A DNA stretch of 64,000 nucleotides from Lepus europaeus (lineage: Eukaryota; Chordata; Mammalia; Lagomorpha; Leporidae). The position numbers were made by a program, and so were the translations under genes. Below, piece after piece: positions 13,080 to 25,900 of this stretch (the first letter of the stretch is position 1; each line of letters starts with the position of its first letter). The notes beneath the pieces were generated by a model. That model was not told the DNA's origin. It saw only the letters and a list, made by a program, of their open reading frames with translations, and made no database searches. The stretch covers positions 45,431,905-45,495,904 of the forward strand of contig NC_084847.1 in the NCBI RefSeq assembly GCF_033115175.1, given 5' to 3'.

Positions 13080-16000
13080 CAACTCTGAATCTGGGGCTGG
13101 GTGCTAGCCTGGGAATAGGGAATCGAGGGAGGAGCCAGAGCCAGCAGAGTATGGGGTCCTGAGGGAGGTGCTGGGGGCCACCACCAGGGGTGAACAGGAA
13201 CTTGAGGGAGGGGCTGGGGGCCAGAAGGGGTGAATAGGGACCTGAGGAAGGGGCTGAGGGCCAGCAGGGGGACAGGGACCTGATGGAGGGGCCGGGGGTC
13301 CGCAGGGGTGAACAGGGACATAAAGAAAGGGCTGGGGGCCAGCTGGAACAAGGACCTAAGTTAGGAGCCGTCGGTCAGCAGGGGAACAGGGACCTGAGAG
13401 AGTAGCTGGGGTCAGCAGGGTATGGGGTCCTAAAGGAGGGGTTAGGGACCCGGAGGGGTGAACAGGGACCTGAGAGAGGTGCTGGGGGCCAGCAGGGTAC
13501 AGGGAACTGAGAAAGGAGGTGGGGGCTAGCAGGATACGGGGACCTGAGAGATGGGCCGGGGACCAGTAGGGTACAGGGTCCTTAGGGAGGGGCCAGGGGC
13601 CAACAGGGGTGAGCAGGGACCTGAGGGAGGGGCTGCAGGACAGCAGGGTACGGGGACCTGAGAGAGATGCTGGGGGCAGGAAAGAATGGGGACCTGAGGG
13701 AGGGGCTGGGGGCCAGCAGGGGAACAGAGACATGAGGGAAGGGCTGCAGGCCAGCAGGGTACGGGGGCCTGAGAGAGTTGCTGGGGAACAGCAGGGTACG
13801 GGGACCTGAGAGAGAGGCTGTAGGCCAGCAGGGGTGAACAGGGATCTGAGTGAGGGGACGGTGGACATCCGGGTTATCAGGGACATTATGGAGGGGCTGG
13901 GGGCCAGCTTGGTACGGGGATCTGAGGGAGCGTCTGGGCGTCTTGAGGGGAACAGGTGACTGAGGAAGGGGCTGGGGGCCAGCAGGGGAACGGGGACCTG
14001 ACGGAGGGGCCGGGGGCAGCAGGTGTGAACAGTGACGTAAGGGAGGGGCCGTGGGACAGCAGGGGAACAGGGACCTGATGGAGGGTCCAGGGGCCAGCAG
14101 GGGTGAATAGTAACATGAGGGAGGAGCAGGGGGCCAGCAGGGAACAGGGACCTGACTGAGGGGCTGGGGGCTAGCAGGGTACGGGGTCCTGAGGGAGGGG
14201 CCGGGGGCAGCAGGGTATGAGGTCCCGAAGGAGGGGCCAGGGTCCAGGAGGGTTGAACAGGGACCTGAGAGAGGTCTGGGGACAGCAGGGTACGGGAAAC
14301 AGAGGGAGGTGCTGGGGGCCAGCAGGGTACTGGAATCTGAGAGAGCTACTGGGGGACAGCAGGGTATGGGGACCTGAGAGAGGGGCCAGGGGCTAGCAGG
14401 GGAACAGTAAACTGAGGGAGGGGCCAGGTGCAGCAGGGAACAGGGACCTGAGGGAGTTGCTGGGGGCCAGAAGGGTACAGGTACCTGTGTGAGGTTCTGG
14501 GGGCCAGCAGTTGAACAGGAACCTGAGGGAGGACGCGGGGGCCAGCGTGGGTGAACAGGTACCCGAGAAGTGGTTGGTGGCCATCAGGGTAACAGGGACC
14601 TGAGGGAGGGGCTGGAGGCCAGCAGGGGTGAAGTGGGACCTGAGGGAGGGGCTGGGGACCAGTAGCGGAACAGAGAACTGAGGGAGGCTCTGGGGGCCAT
14701 CAGAGGTGTACAGGGACCTGATGGAGGGGCTGGGAGTAAGCAGGGGCACAGGGACCTGAGGGAGGGGCTAGGGTCAGCCAGGAAAGGGGACCTGAGGGAG
14801 GGTCGGGGGCCAGCAGGGGTGAACAGAGACCCGAGAGAGGGGCCGGGGGCCAGCAGAGTACAGCGTCCTGACGGAGGGGCTGGGAGCCAGCATGGGTGAA
14901 CAGGGACTTGAGGGGAGGCCATGGGCCAGCAGGGGGAACAGGATTCTGAGGGAGGGGCTGGGTGCTAGCAGGGGAAGAGGAACCTGAGGTAGGTGCCGGG
15001 GGCCAGCAAGGCTGAACAGGGACCTGAGAGAGGTGCTGGGGGTCAGCAGGGTACGGGGGCCTGAGAGAGGTGTTAAGGGCTAGCAGAGTATGGGGATCTG
15101 AGGGAGGGGCCGGGGTCCAGCAGGGAACAGTGACCTGAGGGAAGGGCTGGGGGCAGCAGGGGAACAGGGACCTGAGGGAGGGGCTGGGGGCCAGCAGGGG
15201 ATGAACAGGGACCTAAAGAATGGGCTGGGGGCCAGCAGGAACAAGGACCTAAGTTAGGAGCCGTAAGTCAGCAGGGGAACAGGGACCTGAGGGAAGGGCA
15301 GGGGTCAGCAGGATATGGGGACCTGAGAGAGGTGCTGGGGGCCAGCAGGGTACGGGGACCTGAGAGAGAGGCTGTGGGCCAGCAGGGGTGAACAGGGACC
15401 TAGTTAGGGGTCGGGAGCCATCAGGGTCAACAGGGACCTTAGGGAAGGGCCGGAGCCAGCTTGGTACGGGGATCTTAGGGAGGGTCTGGGGGTTTGGGGG
15501 GAACAGGGACCTGAGGAATGGGCTGGGGGCCAGTAGGGGAACATGGACCTGAGGGGGGGCCGTGGGCCAGCAGGAGAACAGGGACCTGAGGGAGGGGTCG
15601 GGGCCAGAAGGGGTGAATAGGAACCTGAGGGAGAAGCCGGGGGCCAGCAGGGAATAGGGACCTGACTGAGGGGCTGGGGGCTAGCAGGGTACGGGGTCCT
15701 GAGGGAGGGGCCGGGGGCCATCAGGGGTGAACAGGGACCTAAAGAAAGGGCTGGGGGCCAGCTGGAACAAGGACCTAAGTTAGTAGTCGTCGGTCAGCAG
15801 GGGAACAGTGACCTGACGGAGGGGCCGGGGGCAGCAGGTGTGAACAGTGACGTAAGGGAGGGGCCGTGGGACAGCAGGGGAACAGGGACCTGATGGAGGG
15901 TCCGGGGGCCAGCAGGGGTGAATAGGAACATGAGGGAGAAGCCGGGGGCCAGCAGGGAACAGGGACCTGACTGAGGGGTTGGGGGCTAGCAGGGTACGGG

Positions 16001-19000
16001 GTCCTGAGGGAGGGGCCCGGGGACATCAGAGGTGAACAGGGACCTAAAGAAAGGGCTGGGGGCCAGCAGGAACAAGGACCTAAGTTAGGAGCCGTCGGTC
16101 AGCAGGGGAACAGGGACCTGAGGGAGGGGCTGGGGGCAGCAGGGTACGGGCTCCCGGAGGAGGGGACAGGGTCCAGGAGGGTTGAACAGGGACTTGAGAG
16201 AGGTGCTGGGGACAGCAGGGTACGGGGAACAGAGGGAGGTGCTGGGGGCCAGCAGGGTATGGGGAACTGAGAAAGGATCTGGGGGCCAGCAGGATACGGG
16301 GACCTGATAGATGGGCTGGGGACCAGTAGGGTATGCGGATCTGAGGGAGGGGCCAGGGGACAACAGGGATGAACAGGAACCTGAGGGAGGGGCTGCAGGC
16401 CAGCAGGGTATGGGGACCTGAGAGAGATGCTGGGGGCAGCAAAGTATGGGGACCTGAGGGAGGGGCTGGGGGCCAGCAAGGGACAGGGACTTCAGGGAGG
16501 GGCTAGGGGCAACAGGTACAGGGTCCAGAGAGGAGCTGGGGGCCAGCAGGGATAAATAGGGACCTGAGGGAAGGGCTGCGGGCCAGCAGGGTACTGGAAT
16601 CTGAGAGAGCTACTGGGGACAGCAGGGTATGGGGACCTGAGAGAGGGGCCAGGGGCTAGCAGGGGAACAGTAAACTGAGGGAGGGGCCGGGTGCAGCAGG
16701 GAACAGAGACCTGAGGGAGTTGCTGGGGGCCAGAAGGGTACAGGTACCTGTGTGAGGTTCTGGGGGCCAGCAGTTGAACAGGGACCTGAGGGAGGACGCG
16801 GGGGCCAGCGTGGGTGAACAGGGACCCGAGAAGTGGTTGGTGGCCATCAGGGTAACAGGGACCTGAGGGAGGGGCTGGAGGCCAGCAGGGGTGAAGTGAG
16901 ACCTGAGGGAGGGGCTGGGGGCCAGCAGAGTATGGGGACCTGAGGGAGGGGCTGGGGACCAGTAGAGGAACAGAGAACTGAGGGAGGCTCTGGGGGCCAT
17001 CAGAGGTGTACAGGGACCTGAGGGAGGGGCTGGGAGTAAGCAGGGGCACAGGGACCTGAGGGAGGGGCTAGGGTCAGCCAGGTAAGGGGACCTGAGGGAG
17101 GGACCGGGGGCCAGCAGGGAACAGGGACCTGAGGGAGGGCCTGGGGGGCAGCAGGGTACTGGTTCCTGAGGGAGTTTCCAGGGGTCAACGGGGATGAACA
17201 GGGAACTGAGAGAGAGGATGGGGTCAGCAGGAAGAAGGACCTGAGGGAGGATCCGTGGGCCAGCAGGGGAACAGGGGCCTGAGGGAGAAGCTGTAGGCCA
17301 GCAGGGGTGAACACAGACATGAGGGAGGGATTGGAGAAAGCAGGAGTGAACACGGAACGGAGGGAGGGTCTGGGGGCCAGCAGGGTACGGGGACCAGAGA
17401 GAGGTGCTGGGGGATAGCAGGATACGGGGACCTGAGGGAGGGTCTGGGGGCCAGCAGGGGAATGGGGACCTGAAGGAGGGGCTGGGGGCCAGTAGGGGAA
17501 GAGTGACCTGAGGAAGGGGCTGGGGCCAGCAGGGGAACAGAGACCTGAGGGAGGGGCTGGGGTCAGAAGTGGTGAACAGGGACCTGAAGAAGGGGCTGGG
17601 GCCAGCATGGGTGAACAGGGTCCTGAGGGAGGAGCTGGGGGCCAACAGGGTAAGGTGACCTGAGGGAGGGGCTGGGGGCAGCAGGGGAACAGGGACCTGA
17701 GGGAGGTGCTGGGGGCCAGCAGGGTATGGGGACCTGAGGGAGGTGCTGGTGGGCAGCAGGGAAACAGGGACCAGAGGGAGGGGCTGGGGCCAGCAGGGGT
17801 GAACAGGGACCTGAGAGATGTGCTGGGGCCGGCAGGGTAGGGGGACCTGAATTAGGGGCTGGGGACCAGCAAGGAAACAGGACCTGAGGGAGGGGCCGGG
17901 GGCCAGCTAGGGTGAACAGAGACCTGAGGGAGGGGCTGGCGGCCAGCAGGATGCAGCGAACTGACGGAGGGGCGGGGTGCTAGCCTGGGAATAGAGAATT
18001 GAGGGAGGTGCCAGGGCCAGCAAAGTATGGGGTCCTGAGGGAGGTGCTGGGGGCCTGCAGCGGTGAACAGGGACTTGAGGGCAGGTCTGGGGGCCAGCAG
18101 GAGAACAGAGACCTGAGAGAGGAGCCGGGGGCCAGCATGGTACAGCGTCCTGACGGAGGGGCTGGGGACCAGCATGGGTGAACAGGGACTTGAGGGGAGG
18201 CCATGGGCCAGCAGGGGGAACAGGATTCTGAGGGAGGGGTTGGGGGCCAGCAGGGTACGGGTTCCTGAGGGAGGGGCCAGGGGCCATCAGAGGTGAACAG
18301 GGACCTAAAGAATGGGCTGGGGGCCAGCAGGAACAAGGACCTAAGTTAGGAGCCGTAAGTCAGCAGGGGAACAGGGACCTGAGGGAAGGGCAGGGGTCAG
18401 CAGGATATGGGGACCTGAGAGAGGTGCTGGGGGCCAGCAGGGTAGGGGACCTGAGAGAGAATCTGTGGGCCAGCAGGGTTGAACAGGGAACTGGTTGGGG
18501 GTCGGGGGCCATGAGGGTTAACAGGGACCTTCGGGAAGGGCCGTGGGCCAGTAGGGGAACATGGACCTGAGGGAGGGACCTTGGGCAAGCAGGAGAACAG
18601 GGACCTGAGGGAGGGTCGGGGAACAGCAGGGTACAGGGACCTGAGGGAGGGGCTGGGCGCCAGCAGGCGAACAGGGACCGGAGGGAGGGTCTTCAGGCCA
18701 GCAGGGGAACAGGGACCTGAGGGTGGGGCTGTGCACCAGCAGGGGAACAGGGACCTGAGGGAGAAGCTGTAGGCCAGCAGGTGTGAACACGGACATGAGG
18801 GAGGGGCTCGGAGCCAGCAGGGCTGTACAGGGAACTGAGGGAGAGTCTGGGGGCCAGCAGGGTATGGGGACCAGTGAGAGGTGCTGGGGGATAGCAGGAT
18901 ACGGGGACCTGAGGGAGGGTCTGGGGGCCAGCAGGGGAATGGGGACCTGAAGGAGGGGCTGGGGGCCAGTAGGGGAAGAGTGACCTGAGGGAGGGGCTGG

Positions 19001-19420
19001 GGTCAGAAGTGGTGAACAGGGACCTGAAGAAGGGGCTGGGGGCCAGCATGGGTCAACAGGGTCCTGAGGGAGGGGCTGGGGGCCAGCAGGGGTACGGAAA
19101 CTGAGAGATGGGAGGGGGTCAGCAGGGGAACAGGGACCTGAGGGAGGGGATGGGTGCCAGCAGGGGAACAGAGACCTGAGGGAGGGGCTGCAGGCCAGCA
19201 TGTGTGAACAGGGACCTGAGAGAGGTGCTGGGGGCCAGCAGGGTATGGGGACCTGAGGGAGGTGCTGGTGGGCAGCAGGGGAACAGGGACCAGAGGGAGG
19301 GGCTGGGGCCAGCAGATGTGAACTGGGACCTGAGAGATGTGCTGAGGCCAGCAGCGTAGGGGGACCTGAATGAGGGGCTGGGGACCAGCAAGGAAACAGG
19401 ACCTGAGGGAGAGGCCGGTG
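13080..19420 (+). repeat. 38-bp G-rich minisatellite, about 6.3 kb
   Basis: About 160 diverged copies of a unit like GGAACAGGGACCTGAGGGAG followed by GGGCTGGGGGCCAGCAGG. Variants swap GGAACAGGGACC for TACGGGGACC or GTGAACAGGGACC. Large blocks recur, so the array also grew by segmental duplication: about 14.33-14.77 kb resembles 16.58-17.07 kb, 17.28-17.60 kb resembles 18.75-19.05 kb, and a marker GAGCCGT plus GTCAGCAGGGG recurs at 13.36, 15.25, 16.08 and 18.35 kb. The plus strand is G-rich with many runs of three to five G, so G-quadruplexes are likely. Minus-strand frames of up to 329 codons exist only because the unit lacks stops. Confidence 0.97.
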
Positions 19421-19705
19421 TCTTGTTCCCTCTTACCTTCAGCCAGTGTCGTGTAGCCTGTGTCCTGTGTCGTGTAGCCTGCGGCCTGTATCCTTTGTTC
19501 CTTCAGTCTGTCCTGTGTCCCATAGCCTGTGTCCTGGAGCCTCTGTCCTGTGTCCTGTGTCCTATGTTGTTTAGGCTTTGTCCTGTCTCCTGTAGCCTAT
19601 AACCTGCATCCTGTAGCCTGTGAACTATATCCTGGAGCCTGGGTCCTGGGTCCCGCAGCCTGTGTCCTGTGTTCTGTATTCTGTGTCCTCTATCCTGTGG
19701 CCTGT

Positions 19706-19962
19706 GTTGTCTGGGCTATATCCTGTGTCCTGTAGCCTGTGGCCTGTGTGCTGTAGCCTGTGTCCTGTGGCCTATGTCCTGTGTCTTTTGAGTCCTGTAG
19801 CCTGTGTCTTATGTCCTGTGTCCTGGGTCCTGTAGCCTGTGTATTCTGTCTGCTAGTCTGTGACATAAGTCACAGGACACAGGCTACAGGACTGAGGCCA
19901 AAGGCTACAGGACACAGGACACAGGCTACAGGACACAGGACACAGGACATAGCCCAGACGAC
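19706..19962. repeat. Example inverted arms of one heptamer monomer
   Basis: GTTGTCTGGGCTATATCC at 19706-19723 pairs with GGACATAGCCCAGACGAC at 19945-19962 around the flip CTGTGAC-ATAA-GTCACAG at about 19.86 kb, with similar sequence between. The monomer can fold into a long imperfect hairpin or cruciform. The same arrangement recurs in every monomer. Confidence 0.85.
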
Positions 19963-22900
19963 ACAGGACACAGGATAGAGGACACAGGATATGGAACCCA
20001 GGACACAGGCTACAGGACACAGGCTACAGGACACAGGACACAGGAGAGAGGCTACAGCACACAGGCTACAGGACACTCTATCCTATAGCCACTGTCTGGT
20101 GTCTTGTTCCCTCTTTCCTTCAGCCTGTGTCATGTAGCCTGTGTCCTGTGTCGTGTAGCCTGCGGCCTGTATCCTTTGTTCCGTCGGTCTGTCCTGTGTC
20201 CCATAGCCTGTGTCCTGGAGCCTCTGTCCTGTGTCCTGTGTCCTATGTTGTTTAGCCTTTGTGCTGTCTCCTGTAGCCTATAACCTGTGTCCTGTAGCCT
20301 GTGGACTATATCCTGGAGCCTGGGTCCTGGGTCCCGCAGCCTGTGTCCTGTGTTCTGTATTCTGTGTCTTCTATCCTGTGTCCTGTGTCGTCTGGGCTAT
20401 GTCCTGTGTCCTGTAGCCTGTGGCCTGTGTGCTGTATTCTGTGTCCTTTATCCTGTGGCCTGTGTTGTCTGGGCTATATCCTGTGTCCTGTAGCCTGTGG
20501 CCTGTGTGCTGTAGCCCGTGTCCTGAGGCCTATGTCCTGTGTCTTTTGAGTCCTGTAGCCTGTGTCTTATGTCCTGTGTCCTGGGTCCTGTAGCCTGTGT
20601 ATTCTGTCTGCTAGTCTGTGACCTAAGTCACAGGACACAGGCTACAGGACCGAGGCCAAAGGCTACAGGACACAGGACACAGGCTACAGGACACAGGACA
20701 CAGGATATAGCCCAGACGACACAGGACACAGGATAGAGGATACAGGACATGGAACCCAGGACACAGGCTACAGGACACAGGTTGCAGGGCACAGATATAC
20801 GTGACAAGGTACAGGACACTGGAGAGAGGCTACATCACCCAGGCTACAGGACACTCTATCCTATAGCCAGTGTCCGGTGTCTTGTTCCCTCTTTTTTTCA
20901 GCCTGTGCCGTGTAGCCTCTGTCCTGTGTCGTGTAGCCTGCGGCCTGTATCCTTTGTTCTGTCGGTCTGTCCTGTGTCCCATAGCCTGTGTCCTGGAGCC
21001 TCTGTCCTGTGTGCTCTGTTGTGTAGCCTGTGTCCTGTGTCTTGTAGCCTGTGGCCATGTACACAACCTGTGGCCTGTGTCCTCTGTCCTCTAGCGGGTG
21101 TCCTGGGTCCCCTAGCCTGTGTCCTGTGTCCTGAGCCTGTGGCCTCTAGTCTTTGTCCTAGGGCTGGTTTCCTATTTCCTGTATTCTGTGTCCTGTGTCC
21201 TGAAGCCCATTTCTTGTAGCCTGTCGACAGTGTCCTGTAGCCTGTGTCCTGTGTCCTGGAGCCTGTTCTCTGAGCTCTGGGGCCTAGGTCCTGTGGCCTG
21301 TGTCCTATGTCCTGTGGCTCTTATCCTATGTCGTGTAACCTATGTCCTGGGGCCTATATCCAGTAGCATGTGTCCTTTGTCCTCAATTCTTTCTCCTGTG
21401 TCCTGTAGCCTGTGGCCTTTGCCCTGCAGCCTTTGTCCTGCATCCTCTGGCCTCCGTCCTATAGCTAGTGTCCTGGGTCTTCTTCCCTCTTTCCTTCAGT
21501 CTGTTTCGGGTAGCCTGTGTCCTGTGTCATGTAGTCTGTGTCGTGTAGCCTGTGTCCTGTAGCCTGTGTCCTGCAGCCTGTGTCCTGTATGTAGCCTGTG
21601 TCCTTTAACCAGTGTCCTGTAATCTGTGCCCTGTGTCATATGCTGTGTATCCTGTGTCTTGTAGCCTGTCTTCGGTAGCCTGTGGCCTATGCCGTGCAGA
21701 CTTTGTCCTGTGTCCTCTGGCCTCTGTCCTATAGCCTGTGTATGCTTCGAGTATCCTGTGTCCTGTGGCCGGTAGCCTCTGTCCTGCATCCTGTGTCCTG
21801 TGTCCTATGTCTTGTATCCTGTGTTCTGTTGCCTGTGGCCTGTAGCGTGTAACCTATGTCCCGTAGCCTGTGTTCTAGCCTGTGTCCTGGGTTCTGTATT
21901 CTGTGTCCTCTATCCTGTGTCCTGTGTCGTCTGGGCTATGTCCTGTGTCCTGTAGACTGTGGCCTGTGTGCTGTAGCCTGTGTCCTGAGGCCTATGTCCT
22001 GTGTCTTTTGAGTCCTGTAGCCTGTGTCTTATGTCCTGTGTCCTGGGTCCTGTAGCCTGTGCATTCTGTCTGCTAGTCTGTGACCTAAGTCACAGGACAC
22101 AGGCTACAGGACTGAGGCCAAAGGCTACAGGACACAGGACACAGGCTACAGGACACAGGACACAGAACATAGCCCACACGACACAGGACACAGGATAGAG
22201 GACACAGGATATGGAACCCAGGACACAGGCTACAGGACACAGGACACTGGCTACAGGACACAGGACACAGGAGAGAGGCTACAGCACACAGGCTACAGGA
22301 CACTCTATCCTATAGCCAGTGTCCGGTGTCTTGTTCCCTCTTTCCTTCAGCCTGTGTCGTGTAGCCTGTGTCCTGTGTCGTGTAGCCTGCGGCCTGTATC
22401 CTTAGTTCCATCGGTCTGTCCTGTGTCCCATAGCCTGTGTCCTGGAGCCTCTGTCCTGTGTCCTGTGTCCTATGTTGTTTAGCCTTTGTCCTGTCTCCTG
22501 TAGCCTATAACCTGTGTCCTGTAGCCTGTGTCCTGTATTCTGTTTTCTGTGTCCTTTATCCTGTGGCCTGTGTTGTCTGGGCTATATCCTGTGTCCTGTA
22601 GCCTGTGGCCTGTGTGCTGTAGCCTGTGTCCTGAGGCCTATGTCCTGTGTCTTTTGAGTCCTGTAGCCTGTGTCTTATGTCCTGTGTCCTGGGTCCTGTA
22701 GCCTGTGTATTCTGTCTGCTAGTCTGTGACCTAAGTCACAGGACACAGGCTACAGGACTGAGGCCAAAGGCTACAGGACACAGGACACAGGCTACAGGAC
22801 ACAGGACACAGGACACAGGACATAGCCCAGACGACACAGGACACAGGATAGAGGACACAGGATATGGAACCCGGGACACAGGCTACAGGACACAGGACAC

Positions 22901-25900
22901 TGGCTACAGGACACAGGACACAGGAGAGAGGCTACATCACACAGACTACAGGACACTCTATCCTATGGCCAGTGTCCGGTGTCTTGTTCCCTCTTTCCTT
23001 CAGCCTGTGTCGTGTAGCCTGTGTCCTGTGTCGTGTAGCCTGCGACCTGTATCCTTTGTTCCGTCGGTCTGTCCTGTGTCCTGGAGCCTGTGTCCTGTGT
23101 CCTGTGTCCTATGTTGTTTAGCCTTTGTCTTATCTCCTGTAGCCTGTAACCTGTGTCCTGTAGCCTGTGGACTCTATCCTGGAGCCTGGGTCCTGGGTCC
23201 TGCAGCCTGTGTCCTGTGTTCTGTTTTCTGTGTCCTCTATCCTGTGGCCTGTGTCGTCTGGGCTATGTCCTGTGTCCTGAAGCCTGTGTCAAGTGTTCTG
23301 TATTCTGTGTCCTCTATCCTGTGGCCTGTGTTGTCTGGGCTATGTCCTGTGTCCTGTGTCCTGTGTCCTGTAGCCTGTGTATTCTGTCTGCTAGTCTGTG
23401 ACATAAGTCACAGGACACAGGCTACAGGACTGAGGCCAAAGGCTCCAGGACACAGGACACAGGCTACAGGACACAGGACACAGGACATAGCCCAGACGAC
23501 ACAGGACACAGGATAGAGGACACAGGATATGGAACCCAGGACACAGGCTACAGGACACAGGACACAGGCTACAGGACACAGGACACAGGAGAGAGGCTAC
23601 AGCACACAGGCTACAGGACATACTATCCTACAGCCAGTGTCCGGTGTCTTGTTTCCTCTTTCCTTCAGCCTGTGTCGTGTAGCCTGTGTCCTGTGTCGTG
23701 TAGCCTGCGACCTGTATCCTTTGTTCCGTCGGTCTGTCCTGTGTCCCATAGCCTGTGTCCTGGAGCCTCTGTCCTGTGTCCTGTGTCCTATGTTGTTTAG
23801 CCTTTGTCCTGTCTCCTGTAGCCTATAACCTGTGTCCTGTAGCCTGTGGACTATATCCTGGAGCCTGGGTCCTGGGTCCCGCAGCCTGTGTCCTGTGTTC
23901 TGTATTCTGTGTCCTCTATCCTGTGTCCTGTGTCATCTGGGCTATGTCCTGTGTCCTGTAGCCTGTGTCCTGTGTTCTGTATTCTGTGTCCTTTATCCTG
24001 TGGCCTGTGTTGTCTGGGCTATATCCTGTGTCCTGTAGCCTGTGGCCTGTGTGCTGTAGCCTGTGTCCTGAGGCCTATGTCCTGTGTCTTTTGAGTCCTG
24101 TAGCCTGTGTCTTATGTCCTGTGTCCTGGGTCCTGTAGCCTGTGTATTCTGTCTGCTAGTCTGTGACCTAAGTCACAGGACACAGGCTACAGGACTGAGG
24201 CCAAAGGCTACAGGACACAGGACACAGGCTACAGGACACAGGACACAGGACATAGCCCAGACGACACAGGACACAGGATAGAGGACACAGGATATGGAAC
24301 CCGGGACACAGGCTACAGGACACAGGACACTGGCTACAGGACACAGGACACAGGAGAGAGGCTACATCACACAGACTACAGGACACTCTATCCTATAGCC
24401 AGTGTCCGGTGTCTTGTTCCCTCTTTCCTTCAGCCTGTGTCGTGTAGCCTGTGTCCTGTGTCGTGTAGCCTGCGACCTGTATCCTTTGTTCCGTCGGTCT
24501 GTCCTATGTCCTGGAGCCTCTGTCCTGTGTCCTGTATCCTATGTTGTTTAGCCTTTGTCTTATCTCCTGTAGCCTGTAACCTGTGTCCTCTAGCCTGTGG
24601 ACTCTATCCTGGAGCCTGGGTCCTGGGTCCCACAGCCTGTGTCCTGTGTTCTGTATTCTGTGTCCTCTATCCTGTGGCCTGTATCATCTGGGCTATGTCC
24701 TCTGTCCTGAAGCCTGTGTCAAGTGTTCTGTATTCTGTGTCCTTTATCCTGTGGCCTGTGTTGTCTGGGCTATGTCCTGTGTCCTGTGTCCTGTGTCCTG
24801 GGTCCTGTAGCCTGTGTATTCTATCTGCTAGTCTGTGACATAAGTCACAGGACACAGGCTACAGGACTGAGGCCAAATGCTCCAGGACACAGGACACAGG
24901 CTACAGGACACAGGACACAGGACATAGCCCAGACGACACAGGACACAGGATAGAGGACACAGGATATGGAATAGGACACAGGCTGCAGAACCCAGGACAC
25001 AGGCTACAGGACACAGGACACAGGAGAGAGGCTACAGCACACAGGCTACAGGACACTCTATCCTATAGCCAGTGTCCGGTGTCTTGTTCCCTCTTTCCTT
25101 CAGCCTGTGTCGTGTAGCCTGTGTCCTGTGTCATGTAGCCTGTGGCCTATATCCTTTGTTCCGTCGGTCTGTCCTGTGTCCCATAGCCTGTGTCCTGGAG
25201 CCTCTGTCCTGTGTCCTGTGTCCTATGTTGTTTAGCCTTTGTCCTGTCTCCTGTAGCCTATAACCTGTGTCCTGTAGCCGGTGGACTATATCCTGGAGCC
25301 TGGGTCCTGGGTCCCGCAGCCTGTGTCCTGTGTTCTGTATTCTGTGTCCTCTATCCTGTGTCCTGTGTCATCTGGGCTATGTCCTGTGTCCTGTAGCCTG
25401 TGTCCTGTGTTCTGTATTCTGTGTCCTTTATCCTGTGGCCTGTGTTGTCGGTGCTATATCCTGTGTCCTGTGTCCTGTGGCCTATGTCCTGTATCTTTTG
25501 AGTCCTGTAGCCTGTGTCTTATGGCCTGTGTCCTGTGTCCTGTAGCCTGTGTATTCTGTCTGCTAGTCTGTGACATAAGTCACAGGACACAGGCTACAGG
25601 ACTGAGGCCAAAGTCTCCAGGACACAGGACACAGGCTACAGGACACAGGACACAGGATAGAGGACACAGGATATGGAACCCAGGACACAGGCTACAGGAC
25701 ACAGGTTGCAGGACACAGACATAGGTGACAAGCTACAGGACACAGGAGAGAGGCTACAGCACACAGGCTATAGGACACACTATCCTATAGCCAGTGTCCG
25801 GTGTCTTGTTCCCTCTTTCCTTCAGCCTGTGTCGTGTAGCCTGCGGCCTGTATCCTTTGTTCTGTCGGTCTGTCCTGTGTCCCATAGCCTGTGTCCTGGA

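Noticed and set aside
16656..17645. Minus-strand 329-codon proline-rich frame
   Set aside because: Stop-free stretch of the 38-bp minisatellite, with competing frames across the same bases.
22647..23516. 289-codon cysteine-rich frame and dozens of similar ones on both strands at 19.4-37.3 and 62.7-64 kb
   Set aside because: They are translations of the 7-bp satellite. Seven is not a multiple of three, so the same Cys-Pro-Val peptides appear in many frames. Most start with non-ATG codons, and no signal peptide, domain or conserved boundary is seen.
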